Source: Anaerolineales bacterium UBA6055 (GTDB lineage: Bacteria > Chloroflexota > Anaerolineae > Aggregatilineales > Phototrophicaceae). From it: a DNA stretch of 64,000 bases. Position 1 is the first letter of the stretch, and every line of letters begins with the position of its first letter. The position numbers were made by a program, and so were the translations under genes. The notes below the pieces were generated by a model. The model was given only the letters and a program-made list of their open reading frames with translations, made no database searches and was not told the origin of the DNA. This document shows positions 24,301-32,301 of the stretch, piece after piece. The DNA is taken from the NCBI GenBank assembly GCA_002428985.1, contig DIYL01000037.1:91216-155215 (forward strand). The letters run 5' to 3'.

Positions 24301-26060
24301 TTCACATAGACTGTATCGGGTAAACTATTGATGATCGTTCGCAATAGATTACGTTCTTCTGATAGAGACTCTTCTGCATCTAGCCGTTTTGTAATCTCAG
24401 TAAGCAGTTCTTGGTTTGCATCCGTTAGTTCTTGTGTGCGTTCTTTTACAATTTCTTCGAGGTCGGCTGTGTAACGCAAATTAGCTTCATATAGCTGTGC
24501 ATTCTGGATGGCAATTGTGGCTTGATCTGTAAATGCCTGTAAGCGTTGGCGATGTTTATTCGTAAACTTTTGTGGCTGACTACTGTCGAGGTTAATATAA
24601 CCAATAACCTCGTCATTATGTTTTATGGGTGCACCAACATAAGATTTTGACCAAGGTGTATCGCCGTATTGAACCCATCGCGGGTCATTTTCTACATTGG
24701 CTATGATCATGGCTTGCTGTGTTTGGCGCATTTGTCTTAGTGTAAAGGTGGACGGGATATGGATTGTTTTAGGCTGACTATCAGCGTGATAACGACCATG
24801 TTGACGTACAACATAAGCCGTATCATCTTCAATGAACATGATGTTACTACTTTCACTGTCCACAACTTTTGTCACTGTTGTTAACATCACGTCAAGGACT
24901 TCATCCAGAGTGTGAACACCTGCGAGTTGAGACACAATGTCGCGTAAGGCTTCTGCAAAATACCGCTCATCGGCTTTTGCTTCCATTGCTGCTTTACGCT
25001 GTTTAATATTGCGGCTGAAATTGAGTAGAACTTTACGATGACGGTCTGTTGTGAGCCGGCTACTTGTTTCGACAGGAAGAAGTGTATTGTCTTTTTTGCG
25101 GTAGGTCTGTTCAACGACGATATAGCCACTTGTAGTCAGGGTGCGAGTAACCACTTGTGATTGCGTATCTTTTTCTGTGACTTCAATATCATTGATGTTC
25201 AGGCTTAGTAATTCTTCGTTTGTATACCCTAATTGTTTTTGTGCTTGCTTATTTGCAGATAAGATTCTGCCTGTTTTCAATTCAACTATCAAAATAATAT
25301 CATTTGCATGGTCGAATAACTGACGATAACGTTGCTCTGTTTCGATTATTGCCAGTTCGTTTAGTTTATTGCGTGTGACATCCCGTGCAACCCAGATTAC
25401 CGCGTCGCGTCCAGGAATTGGATTAATGTGAGCACTAAAAAAACCACGACGATTCTCTAAATATAACTCGTAGTCAATTATCTGGCGTGATTGTGTATCA
25501 AGGGCTTGTTGAATTGCCTTTAAAAATTTATCTGCTGTTTTCTCTGGAAAATGGTCGTGTAGTTGTTTGCCGCGCATCGTTTCTGGCGGTTGGATGTAGT
25601 TCTCTGTTTGATTGATTGGAATGTGAATATATTTCCCGTCACGGTCAAACACAAAAATAGGTTCAGACATATTCGAGAGAATTGTTTGGTAAATTTCTTC
25701 TGGATCATCTTTAAGGTTGTTTGTGATTACAGGTTTTGATTGAACAACTTGTTTGATTCGATGTTCTACAAGGGCTATATTCAGCGGTTTTGGAATGTAA
25801 TCTACATAGCCTTGTTCGAGCATTTCTGCGATATTTGCCTGATTCATATCGGCCAATAAAATGTGTGGAGTTTGTGTGTTGATAATCCGATTTTGAGCTT
25901 TTTCATCTTCAACAAGGACAATGTCCAACTCGAATAGGTCATCATCTGCCGAATTATCAGCTAGGTGGTGTACTGTGAGTGGTAGGGCTTGTAGCGTTGT
26001 AATTAATTCAGGATTCTGGCAAATTACACCAAGACTGATATGAGATAATATAGATGACAT
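21333..26060 (-). CDS. Multi-PAS/GAF soluble sensor histidine kinase
   Basis: A 1575-residue cytoplasmic kinase from ATG 26060 (AGG upstream; a TTG at 26081 is possible). Order by eye: residues 1-110 resemble a receiver, with acidic residues in VLVEDE and the Lys of YIPKPLN but no clear phospho-Asp; PAS (~125-230) and PAS (~245-355); GAF (~370-535); coiled segment; PAS pair (~565-825); GAF (~855-1025); GAF (~1045-1210); PAS (~1225-1340); HisKA with phospho-His in NAAHELRTPI near 1358; and HATPase with NLLNNALNYTPEGG, ADTGVGI and GAGLGLSIARE. No membrane helix is seen. It has at least five PAS and three GAF sensors and no obvious cognate receiver next door. Confidence 0.93.
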   Translation of the reverse strand: MSSILSHISLGVICQNPELITTLQALPLTVHHLADNSADDDLFELDIVLVEDEKAQNRIINTQTPHILLADMNQANIAEMLEQGYVDYIPKPLNIALVEHRIKQVVQSKPVITNNLKDDPEEIYQTILSNMSEPIFVFDRDGKYIHIPINQTENYIQPPETMRGKQLHDHFPEKTADKFLKAIQQALDTQSRQIIDYELYLENRRGFFSAHINPIPGRDAVIWVARDVTRNKLNELAIIETEQRYRQLFDHANDIILIVELKTGRILSANKQAQKQLGYTNEELLSLNINDIEVTEKDTQSQVVTRTLTTSGYIVVEQTYRKKDNTLLPVETSSRLTTDRHRKVLLNFSRNIKQRKAAMEAKADERYFAEALRDIVSQLAGVHTLDEVLDVMLTTVTKVVDSESSNIMFIEDDTAYVVRQHGRYHADSQPKTIHIPSTFTLRQMRQTQQAMIIANVENDPRWVQYGDTPWSKSYVGAPIKHNDEVIGYINLDSSQPQKFTNKHRQRLQAFTDQATIAIQNAQLYEANLRYTADLEEIVKERTQELTDANQELLTEITKRLDAEESLSEERNLLRTIINSLPDTVYVKNQKSEYVLANRFPHINESEQPIIGKTDLDIVRNKDLAEKQHKEEQDVLENGAVFISEDYIINTEGDERWIIRTKLPFHDDNDNIVGIVGVNQDITKIKMAERQLRQLLSNAHCLLWYANVEFNGTNYDWTITVENEETAHQFLPFDTNNETYTQAWLNSIPEQDQALRETVATTHLRYNQKNYKVDYQCITDDQSTHWLSEDVQIQQITENRWHLIGVSLDITTRKSAEIALSNANAVMEKRVVERTAELQQTNQELEKEIKIRQQAETAERKQRQFAETLKDTITAMNSTLQIEDVLDRLLDGIDNIIDHDASNIMLFNDGMFNTVRQRGYDYTIPDLQFDTFTDIKIVYQTKAPYIIYDTLTDENWKFWEPASWIRSSIKLPIIQNNEVIGIIILDSSRPHTFTSEYAETLLTFANQASIALNNANLYRQAQAEISERKRAEVAEREQRQFAETLREAATSLNRELNTGNLFDTILEAIEKFISVHDTSSIILFTEDSMMGKVVKARGFEKFGDTVEDVEFSFDTSINKRQLLDEYQPLLITDTKTSDLWIDFEETAWIRSHIGIPIHIQDTVLALISLDSIKPNTFTQEHVERLVIFSHQVAIAIKNAQLVEEIKNYAQHLETRVEQRTRELELERSQLRAILDAMRDGVYYSDKDHKPVYINNALSEITGYTAEVWLSGKAFAYVNNAVSLDRKQMWADVEAYLDENQFWQTETILTRSDKRLMDASLTRTKVTGADNQLEGIVTVVRDISLQKQLEQQKARFIANAAHELRTPITNIKTRLFLMKHAPEKFTEHLAIAESAINWMQSLVENLFEHSRFERGIIQLDIERIVLQSDLYMIVETHQAEAQYKNINIVAEWQPDDIIMYVDRSRFRQVIANLLNNALNYTPEGGMITVSAQEIKEDDKQKILLQVADTGVGIEKSHLANLFQPFYRAIEDGKGAGLGLSIAREIIEAHQGTIEVDSTIGEGTTFSITLPKHQTEEK

Positions 26061-26114
26061 GTGCGACCTAAATTTGAGCAACTGTAACTTTGTTCTATAT
26101 CCTCATTATGATGC

Positions 26115-26148
26115 AAAAAAAAAGCCCTCGCAATAGATCACAGAGGGC
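26115..26148 (-). terminator. Rho-independent terminator after the aminotransferase gene
   Basis: On the reverse strand GCCCTC and GAGGGC (complement of 26143-26148 and 26124-26129) pair around a 13-base loop and are followed by nine T. It separates the aminotransferase gene from the histidine kinase gene, which therefore needs its own promoter in 26061-26114. Confidence 0.8.
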
Positions 26149-26178
26149 AAATTAGTCCTAATTTCTTAATTGTTTGTG

Positions 26179-27375
26179 TTATGCAGTGGCAAGTTGTTCA
26201 TCTTCTGGTATGTAAAACCCGTTATTGATCATAAATCTTTCAAGTCTTACCAATGCCTCACGGATATTATCCTCGCTGGTAGCATAACTTGCACGGATAA
26301 ACCCACGACCACTTTCACCAAATGCACTACCAGGAATCAAGGCAAGGCGCTCTTCTTGGAGTAAACGTTCACAGAAGGTTTCATCATCCATACCTGTAAT
26401 CTCGACACTTGGGAAAGCATAGAATGCCCCGCGTGGTTCAAAGCATGTCAAGCCTAGCCGATTAAACCCATCAACGATTAATTGGCGACGACGATCATAA
26501 TTTTGGCGCATATACTCTACATCATCTTCGCCGTGCTCGATTGCTTCGAGTGCAGCAACTTGACCAACTGTCGGCGCAGACATAATCAGATATTGGTGGA
26601 TTTTTTTCATTGCTTCGATAAGAGGAGCTGGTGCTGTAGCATAGCCGATACGCCAACCTGTCATCGCATATGATTTACTCATTCCGCTCAGGACAATTGT
26701 GCGTTCACGCATATTGGGCAAGGTCGCGAAATTAATGTGTTCAATGCCGTAGACAAGGCGCTCATAAATCTCATCTGATATAACAACTAGATCATGCTTT
26801 TCAGCTACATCTGCGACTTGTTGCATGTGTTCAATTGTGAGGACTGCGCCTGTTGGGTTATTCGGGTAGCTCATTAAAATTGCTTTGGTTCGGTCCGTAA
26901 TGTGCGTTTCTAGTTCTGACCCTGTGACTTGGAAATCATTATCTGGGGAAGTCTGTACCATGACCGGTACGCCGCCTGCCATTTCAATTGCTGCTGCGTT
27001 AGCAACAAAACAAGGTTCGACAACCAAAACTTCATCACCGGGATCCAAGATTGCCTTCATTGCAAGAAAAAGAGCTTCACTAACACCAACAGTTACTAAA
27101 ACTTCGTCGTCAGGGGAGTAAGTCAAATTGTAGCGGTTATAAATTTGAGTCGCAATCGCCGCTCGCAATTCGTAAATCCCAGCATTTGATGTGTAACCTG
27201 TGTTACCAGTTTCAAGACTTTGAATACCAGCATCAACAATATGTTTTGGTGTTACAAAATTAGGTTCACCAATGCCGAGTGTAACAACATCTTCCATTGT
27301 CGCGGCAATGTCAAAGTAACGACGGATACCGGATGGGCGAAGGCGTTGTACACTTTTGGAAAGGAAGCGACTCAT
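26179..27375 (-). CDS. Class I/II PLP-dependent aminotransferase
   Basis: A 398-residue fold-type I aminotransferase. Key segments: LGIGEPNFVTPKHI near the N-terminus, GNTGYTSNAGIYELR (substrate loop), SYPNNPTGAV (169-178, cofactor-binding Asn), ISDEIYERLVY (Asp for the pyridine N and Tyr) and SGMSKSYAMTGWRIGYA with the Schiff-base Lys234. The C-terminal Arg in GRGFIRASYATSEDNI binds the substrate carboxylate. It most resembles aspartate/aromatic or alanine aminotransferases of the MalY/AspC-like branch. The exact substrate is uncertain. GGAGAAA precedes the ATG. It is monocistronic, ended by the terminator at 26115-26148. Confidence 0.94.
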   Translation of the reverse strand: MSRFLSKSVQRLRPSGIRRYFDIAATMEDVVTLGIGEPNFVTPKHIVDAGIQSLETGNTGYTSNAGIYELRAAIATQIYNRYNLTYSPDDEVLVTVGVSEALFLAMKAILDPGDEVLVVEPCFVANAAAIEMAGGVPVMVQTSPDNDFQVTGSELETHITDRTKAILMSYPNNPTGAVLTIEHMQQVADVAEKHDLVVISDEIYERLVYGIEHINFATLPNMRERTIVLSGMSKSYAMTGWRIGYATAPAPLIEAMKKIHQYLIMSAPTVGQVAALEAIEHGEDDVEYMRQNYDRRRQLIVDGFNRLGLTCFEPRGAFYAFPSVEITGMDDETFCERLLQEERLALIPGSAFGESGRGFIRASYATSEDNIREALVRLERFMINNGFYIPEDEQLATA

Positions 27376-27642
27376 GTGTGTTTCTCCTACGATAAAAACA
27401 AGCTACTTATTTGTATCATACATAGTGCATGAAGCAATCACACATGAACTGCCAATTACAGAATCGTTTTTAGTACAGAGTGTATGATGATTTTGCTGAT
27501 AATGTGATAAATTTATGAGATGCTCATTCAAATTGTCTGATTTTTATGAATGTACAATCATCCTACTCATTTCAATAATTTTGTAACAACTTGTACAATA
27601 CAATTAGATGACTTATTCATTAGACAATTAGGAGTCGAGGCG

Positions 27643-28425
27643 ATGCCTTTACCAAAATTAGATAACTGGGAGTCCACCCAATCTGCTTTACATGAGGTCG
27701 CGTTGGTTGTGGGTGCGCTACGGGTGGCAAGTTCTGATCCTTTGACAAATGATATGCACTACAGTCTGAATGTTATCAGAGGTGGCGTTTCTACAAATGA
27801 ACTCAAGGTTGGTGGTGAGCTGATTTTTGACTTTGCTACATTTACGTTGACGTATATGCGTGATGAACATGCATCCTTTACGATTCATGCTACAGGTTAT
27901 AATCAGCAATCATTGATGCAAGCTGTGCTAGATGAATTTAAACGGCTTGGGATTGAACTTGAACCTTCTATGAAACTTATTACGAGTGATAAGCCCTTTG
28001 AAGTTGATATGACCATTGCGGGAGATTATGCGAATCTTGTGGATGCTGTGTATACGATGTTGGCGCGCTTTAAAGCAAAATTGAGAGGTTTTATGAGTCC
28101 GCTTGTCATTTGGCCCCATCACTTTGACATCGCATTTATATGGTTTGCCACGAATAGTATCAATGAGCATAAAGACCCACACATGGCATTTGGGTTTGCA
28201 CCATTTAGTGATGGAATTGATCGTCCATATTTCTATGCATATGGCTGGTCCCAAACAACGGGTTATGTAGAAGTGGATGTGAAATCACCTGCAAAGGCAG
28301 TCACTGAAGGGTATACTGGTTTATGTGCCGATTATGATGTATTGAATACGGACGACAATATGACACAAGTAGTCGAACAAATCTTGTTAACTCATTATAA
28401 AAATGTGGCAAAGGTTTTACAGTAG
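27643..28425 (+). CDS. DUF5996-family protein
   Basis: 260 residues from ATG 27643, preceded by AGGAG and GAGG; the longer frame from 27550 has no site. It opens PLPKLDNWESTQSALHEVAL and carries the family's central pattern FKAKLRGFMSPLVIWPHHFD followed by IAFIWFATN, matching the R-F-L-G-x-x-S-P-V-x-F-F-W-x-x-F-D-L-A-x-x-x-F segment of DUF5996. It ends with FYAYGWSQTTGYVE. The function of the family is unknown. It is followed after 9 bases by the small membrane-protein gene. Confidence 0.75.
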   Translation: MPLPKLDNWESTQSALHEVALVVGALRVASSDPLTNDMHYSLNVIRGGVSTNELKVGGELIFDFATFTLTYMRDEHASFTIHATGYNQQSLMQAVLDEFKRLGIELEPSMKLITSDKPFEVDMTIAGDYANLVDAVYTMLARFKAKLRGFMSPLVIWPHHFDIAFIWFATNSINEHKDPHMAFGFAPFSDGIDRPYFYAYGWSQTTGYVEVDVKSPAKAVTEGYTGLCADYDVLNTDDNMTQVVEQILLTHYKNVAKVLQ

Positions 28426-28434
28426 GTCTGTTAA

Positions 28435-28923
28435 ATGGATGATTTTCTACGCAATTTTTTACTGGCAATCTGTGGGGTTGGCGCGCTAGTTTTGCTAGTG
28501 GTGACCTATTTGTGGTATTTTGTGTTTGGGAGATCATTACGTGCTGTGCTCATGGCTGGGTTGAGTATTCTGATGAATCGAGATTCGACAATTGATATTA
28601 ACGCTGATGTTGAGTTGACCAAACGCCCCGAAGATGTCAAAAATGAAATGACGCAGGAAGTTGAAGCTTTAAATTTTCATGGCGAAGTTGCAGAGCAAGG
28701 AAAGTTTGTGCCCAATGCACAGCTCGATGAGGGATTTGGTGCACAAGCTGTCGATATAGGATCTGATAAACATGAACTAGTGAGTTCTTCATTTGCATCA
28801 AGTCGATTTCGACGTGTTGCGAGAAGGGTTATGCGTCCTTTTTTGCGTGATCGCATATCAGCGCAAGACGATGTAAATGCAAAAAATGTGCCATTTAGTC
28901 AAGATATAAACGATAGTCAGTAG
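28435..28923 (+). CDS. Single-pass membrane protein, unknown function
   Basis: A 162-residue protein. Residues 5-33 form one strong membrane helix (LLAICGVGALVLLVVTYLWY). Residues 35-50 may be amphipathic. The rest is charged and low in structure, with a basic patch near 118-130 (SRFRRVARRVMRPFLRDR). There is no recognisable domain. It follows the DUF5996 gene closely and precedes another small membrane protein, so the three may be one operon. Confidence 0.5.
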   Translation: MDDFLRNFLLAICGVGALVLLVVTYLWYFVFGRSLRAVLMAGLSILMNRDSTIDINADVELTKRPEDVKNEMTQEVEALNFHGEVAEQGKFVPNAQLDEGFGAQAVDIGSDKHELVSSSFASSRFRRVARRVMRPFLRDRISAQDDVNAKNVPFSQDINDSQ

Positions 28924-28938
28924 AAAGTTGAGACGAAT

Positions 28939-29409
28939 ATGGAACAACTCGGTACAATCATCAGAGCAGTTTGTATGGGCGTTTGCGCCTGTGGTATAGG
29001 CATTGGAGTACTTGGTGCTATTGTTCTTGGCATTGCTGGTGGCGGATTAATTTCGACGATCAAAGAAATGCTTGGCATCGGTGAACGTGATGAAGACGAA
29101 CTGATAGACGACACATTGAATTCAATTCATCAAAAACGGAGCTCACTGCAAAATCGGCGGTCAAATATCGGTGGCAATGATGGTATTCCTGATTTTGATG
29201 CTGCTGTTGCGAAGTATGCCGGAAATAATAACCCGTCGGATAGCGGGGATAATTTCTCTTCTCAGAGCCTTGATGAACCCAATCGTCCTTCTAGCCTTGG
29301 CGGTTTGAGTAATCAGTCTGGTGGCTTGGGCAGTGGTAGCTTACGCCGACGTAATAAGCGAAACGATGATTATGAAATTTACGATGATGGTGATTTCTTC
29401 GGAGAATAA
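28939..29409 (+). CDS. Small Gly-rich membrane protein with disordered tail
   Basis: A 156-residue protein. A Gly/Cys-rich hydrophobic segment (about 7-40; VCMGVCACGIGIGVLGAIVL) is followed by a short acidic helix and a long Asn/Ser/Gly-rich tail. The tail ends in a basic cluster (LRRRNKRNDD) and an acidic tip (YDDGDFFGE). No family is recognised. It lies 15 bases after the previous membrane-protein gene. Confidence 0.5.
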   Translation: MEQLGTIIRAVCMGVCACGIGIGVLGAIVLGIAGGGLISTIKEMLGIGERDEDELIDDTLNSIHQKRSSLQNRRSNIGGNDGIPDFDAAVAKYAGNNNPSDSGDNFSSQSLDEPNRPSSLGGLSNQSGGLGSGSLRRRNKRNDDYEIYDDGDFFGE

Positions 29410-29624
29410 AGTAAAGTTTAGCATGATGAGTTCGTCTAAATAGTAGCCGAATTTGAGACTTTTTGATATGTTTGACGTAGTACACTATGTATTGTAATGT
29501 GAATTATGGGTAGCGTGTAAATGAAACATAAAACTCCCATAAAATTGACGTTCGCAAGTGTAAATTTGTGTTATGGTATTATATAAGTCGTTTCGTTGTG
29601 AGCGTATGTATGTGAAAGGAGAAT

Positions 29625-29650
29625 GTAGATATTCCAACTAGGGAATCTAC
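29625..29650 (+). promoter_or_regulatory. Leader hairpin before the 29662 gene
   Basis: GTAGAT-A-TTCC (29625-29635) pairs with GGGAATCTAC (29641-29650) through ten pairs, one bulged A and one G-U, with a 5-base loop. It ends just before the AGAGG ribosome site of the gene at 29662 and could influence initiation or mRNA stability. The 252-base region before that gene (29410-29661) holds no other clear element. Confidence 0.35.
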
Positions 29651-29661
29651 AGAGGCAACGT

Positions 29662-29964
29662 ATGAGCGAAGAGAAAAATACACCAAACAACAATCCTGGT
29701 GATGAAAATCGGAATGATCCACCACCAGTGAATTTACCACCCTCATCCTCAAACCCTTCAAACAATCCACCACAAGAAGATATGGGGGATCGTTTAGAAC
29801 GTTTGGGTGGTGAGCCTGCTCCCGCGATCACACCAGAGGAATTCGAACGCTTGCAAAAAGCTGGACAAGTCCATATTGATTCGCGCGGACGCGTGCGTAC
29901 TGCACGTCGTAGTGGCGCAGACCAAGGGGTATCGCTCCGTAAACGTAGAGCATGGTATGGATAG
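29662..29964 (+). CDS. Short Pro/Asn-rich protein, unknown function
   Basis: A 100-residue protein. The first half is disordered and rich in Asn and Pro (DPPPVNLPPSSSNPSNNPPQ). The second half has a short acidic helix (ITPEEFERLQKAGQVHID) and a basic end (RTARRSG, LRKRRAWYG). The AGAGG site and the 8-base overlap with the following methyltransferase gene support it being real and translated. No family is recognised. Confidence 0.6.
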   Translation: MSEEKNTPNNNPGDENRNDPPPVNLPPSSSNPSNNPPQEDMGDRLERLGGEPAPAITPEEFERLQKAGQVHIDSRGRVRTARRSGADQGVSLRKRRAWYG

Positions 29965-31135
29965 CTCGCAGATTGAGCAACTCCACGCCCAACTAGTGGC
30001 GCAACTCCGACAAAAAAATCTACTCGATAATGATAGCGTGGATACGGCATTCTCGTCCGTTCCACGCCATTTGTTTCTCCCAGATATTCCGATTGAGCTT
30101 GTGTATGAAGACAATGCCATTCGTCTCAAACAAGACACAGCCGGCAATACATTAAGTTCATCGAGCCAGCCGAGCATGATGGCTATAATGCTTCGGCAAG
30201 CGGAGTTATCAGCCGGTATGAATGTGCTGGAGATAGGCACAGCATCTGGGTATAACGCGGCGATTATGAAGCATATCGTTGGTCAAACAGGGTACGTGAC
30301 ATCGCTTGAAATTGATAATGACCTTTCTTCACAGGCTGAAGATCATCTGACTAAAGCCGGTTATGCAGATGTGTTGGTCGTGAATATAGATGCTGTGAAT
30401 GGTTATGCACCGCGCGCACAGTATGACCGGATTATGTCGACCGTTGGTGTATGGGATGTGCCCCAAAAATGGATAAACCAGCTTAAACCAGAGGGTCGTT
30501 TAATTGTGCCGATTTGGCTAGATGGTGTGCAAGTCAGCGCAACGTTTATTCAACAATCCGATGGCACATATCTTAGTACAGATAATAGCCCATGCGCATT
30601 TGTCTATTTACAAGGTATTGGTGCTGGTCCGTTGCTACGGAAACAAGTAGGTAGCACATCAATGGTGATATTGGCGGATAGTGTCGAACAAATTGACACT
30701 GTGTCGCTACATTTGTTGCTATCCGATGATCTTGAAATTCATTCATTGGGTAAACATTTAAACCCTTCCCAATTCTGGTTCGGCTTTCAGATTTATCTTA
30801 TGCTTAATGAACCGGATAAATTCGTGTTCGCTGTCTATGGTATACCTCAAGGGCAGAAGGCCTACGGGATGGAAGGCAATGGTATCGTGTTATTTGCGCC
30901 AGCCAGCGCTGTCTTTGCAGGATATGATGATGGCGGGAAAGTATTTAGCTTTGGTGGTGCAGATGCTTATCTTGAAATGCAATCTTGGTTTAAGTCTTGG
31001 TTGGAAGTCCATTATCCTTTGACAGACAAGTTAAACTTACGTTTGATTCCTAAATCATTCGGCGAACCACAAATTGATACGGGCAAACTCTTTATTCGTA
31101 AGGATCATTATTTACACGTATGGCTCAGCTTATAA
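29957..31135 (+). CDS. Protein-L-isoaspartate methyltransferase-like protein with C-terminal extension
   Basis: A 392-residue protein from ATG 29957, overlapping the previous gene by 8 bases. Residues 1-200 are the PCMT fold: VPRHLFLPD, the substrate loop SSSSQPSMMAIML and the SAM-binding motif VLEIGTASGYNAAIM, with YVTSLEID as motif II. The PCMT part would repair isoaspartyl residues using SAM. Residues 200-392 form an extra domain (SDDLEIHSLGKHLNPSQFWF and later WFKSWLEVHYPLTDKLNLRL). This extension recalls the longer methyltransferases sometimes annotated as the FxLD type, so a different protein substrate is possible. Confidence 0.82.
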   Translation: MDSSQIEQLHAQLVAQLRQKNLLDNDSVDTAFSSVPRHLFLPDIPIELVYEDNAIRLKQDTAGNTLSSSSQPSMMAIMLRQAELSAGMNVLEIGTASGYNAAIMKHIVGQTGYVTSLEIDNDLSSQAEDHLTKAGYADVLVVNIDAVNGYAPRAQYDRIMSTVGVWDVPQKWINQLKPEGRLIVPIWLDGVQVSATFIQQSDGTYLSTDNSPCAFVYLQGIGAGPLLRKQVGSTSMVILADSVEQIDTVSLHLLLSDDLEIHSLGKHLNPSQFWFGFQIYLMLNEPDKFVFAVYGIPQGQKAYGMEGNGIVLFAPASAVFAGYDDGGKVFSFGGADAYLEMQSWFKSWLEVHYPLTDKLNLRLIPKSFGEPQIDTGKLFIRKDHYLHVWLSL

Positions 31136-31782
31136 CATTTGACCACATAGAAAAAGCCATAGCGTTGACCCCCTTTAATTCTGTTCGGGCACAGTCTCGC
31201 ATGTTTCCGCGACCACGCGGAGGGCAAGAACGGGATATACCCCCCAAACAGGCTGCTGTGCTGATGCTATTGTATCCAGAGATTGATGATCGCATTCATG
31301 TGGTGCTGACACTACGAAATGCAGGCTTACGCGGGCATAGTGGACAAGTCAGTTTTCCGGGCGGCAAACAAGATCCAGATGATCCTTCATTTACTGCGAC
31401 TGCACTACGTGAAACCTGTGAAGAAATTGGCATATGTGATAAGCACAATATCCGCGTCATTGGTGAATTGGAAAAATTCTATATCCCACCGTCGCATTAT
31501 GATGTTTATCCGACGGTGGCGGAATATAATGGTATGCCAGAATTTGAGCTGAATCCCGCTGAAGTTGCAGAAGTATTCAGCTTTGCGCTAGAAGATATGC
31601 TCAACCCCAAATATCGTCATGCTGAAACCCGTGTTATTCAAGGATATACAGTTGATATACCCTATTATGATGTGCAGGGGCATAAGGTTTGGGGGGCTAC
31701 AGCTATTATGTTGAGTGAATTCGAAGAACGCATTCGACAAGTATTGCCAACTGCTATCTTGCAAAAAATTGAAAATACCTAA
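31120..31782 (+). CDS. Nudix hydrolase, CoA pyrophosphatase type
   Basis: A 220-residue Nudix protein. GHSGQVSFPGGKQDPDD is the extra motif of NudL/CoAse enzymes, followed by the Nudix helix ALRETCEEIG. These enzymes cut CoA or oxidised CoA to phosphopantetheine and 3',5'-ADP. The N-terminal IPPKQAAVLMLLYP and the closing VWGATAIMLSEFEERI also fit. It begins 16 bases inside the methyltransferase gene, so the two are co-transcribed. It ends before a roughly 78-base AT-rich gap. Confidence 0.9.
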   Translation: MAQLITFDHIEKAIALTPFNSVRAQSRMFPRPRGGQERDIPPKQAAVLMLLYPEIDDRIHVVLTLRNAGLRGHSGQVSFPGGKQDPDDPSFTATALRETCEEIGICDKHNIRVIGELEKFYIPPSHYDVYPTVAEYNGMPEFELNPAEVAEVFSFALEDMLNPKYRHAETRVIQGYTVDIPYYDVQGHKVWGATAIMLSEFEERIRQVLPTAILQKIENT

Positions 31783-31859
31783 TTTTCAATAAACTGTATA
31801 GAATTCTTATTAGATGTCTTATAATGATATAACTGATTGATTTTCAAGACTGAGTTAAT

Positions 31860-32216
31860 ATGATGCGTGATGAATTACTCAACCCGCTTTACAATGTTTT
31901 GTCTGCTTCGGATTATCTGCTAAAAGAAACAATCCTAAATGATTTGCAACGTAAATTCTTGCACAGCATTCATACTGTTTCTCAAGATATGCAACAATTG
32001 ATCGTCATGACTCCACCCGAATTATTGACCATTGAACGTGCTCGTGAAATGTTTAGTTATGAAACGCGTGAATTACTGGCGTCGATGATTGGATATGCGG
32101 AGGTCTTGGAATCGGAAGCAGAAGGTAAACTTGATACAACCCAACATGAACAAGTGCGTATCATCCATACAAATGCCACTGTTTTAGTCAATATCATCGC
32201 AGAAATCAGTGAGTAA
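31860..32216 (+). CDS. Orphan double DHp (HisKA-like) protein without phospho-His
   Basis: A 118-residue protein. It appears to contain two helical hairpins, each like the dimerisation domain of a histidine kinase. The first is residues 4-50 (DELLNPLYNVLSASDYLL, then LQRKFLHSIHTVSQDMQQLI). The second is residues 62-117 (MFSYETRELLASMIGYAEVL, then QVRIIHTNATVLVNII). Where kinases have S-H-E-L-R-T-P-L, this has R-D-E-L-L-N-P-L and S-Y67-E-T-R-E-L-L, so neither carries the acceptor His. No ATPase domain is present. It may dimerise with or block a kinase. The gene is followed by another DHp-like gene at 32302. The ribosome site is weak. Confidence 0.6.
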   Translation: MMRDELLNPLYNVLSASDYLLKETILNDLQRKFLHSIHTVSQDMQQLIVMTPPELLTIERAREMFSYETRELLASMIGYAEVLESEAEGKLDTTQHEQVRIIHTNATVLVNIIAEISE

Positions 32217-32301
32217 GATCAACAACTCTGTTTTTGTCTACTATGTGATTATACAGAGTGTGTTAGAATGCTGATATAGAATTCGGGATAAGGTGTCAAA
32301 A

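Noticed and set aside
29571..30240. Overlapping reverse-strand frames of 148 and 164 residues
   Set aside because: They are antisense to the short basic protein and methyltransferase genes, have low-complexity composition and no ribosome site.
31768..31790. ATTGAAAAT...ATTTTCAAT palindrome at the end of the Nudix gene
   Set aside because: It is AT-only in its stem, overlaps the stop codon and has no T-run, so it is unlikely to be a working terminator.
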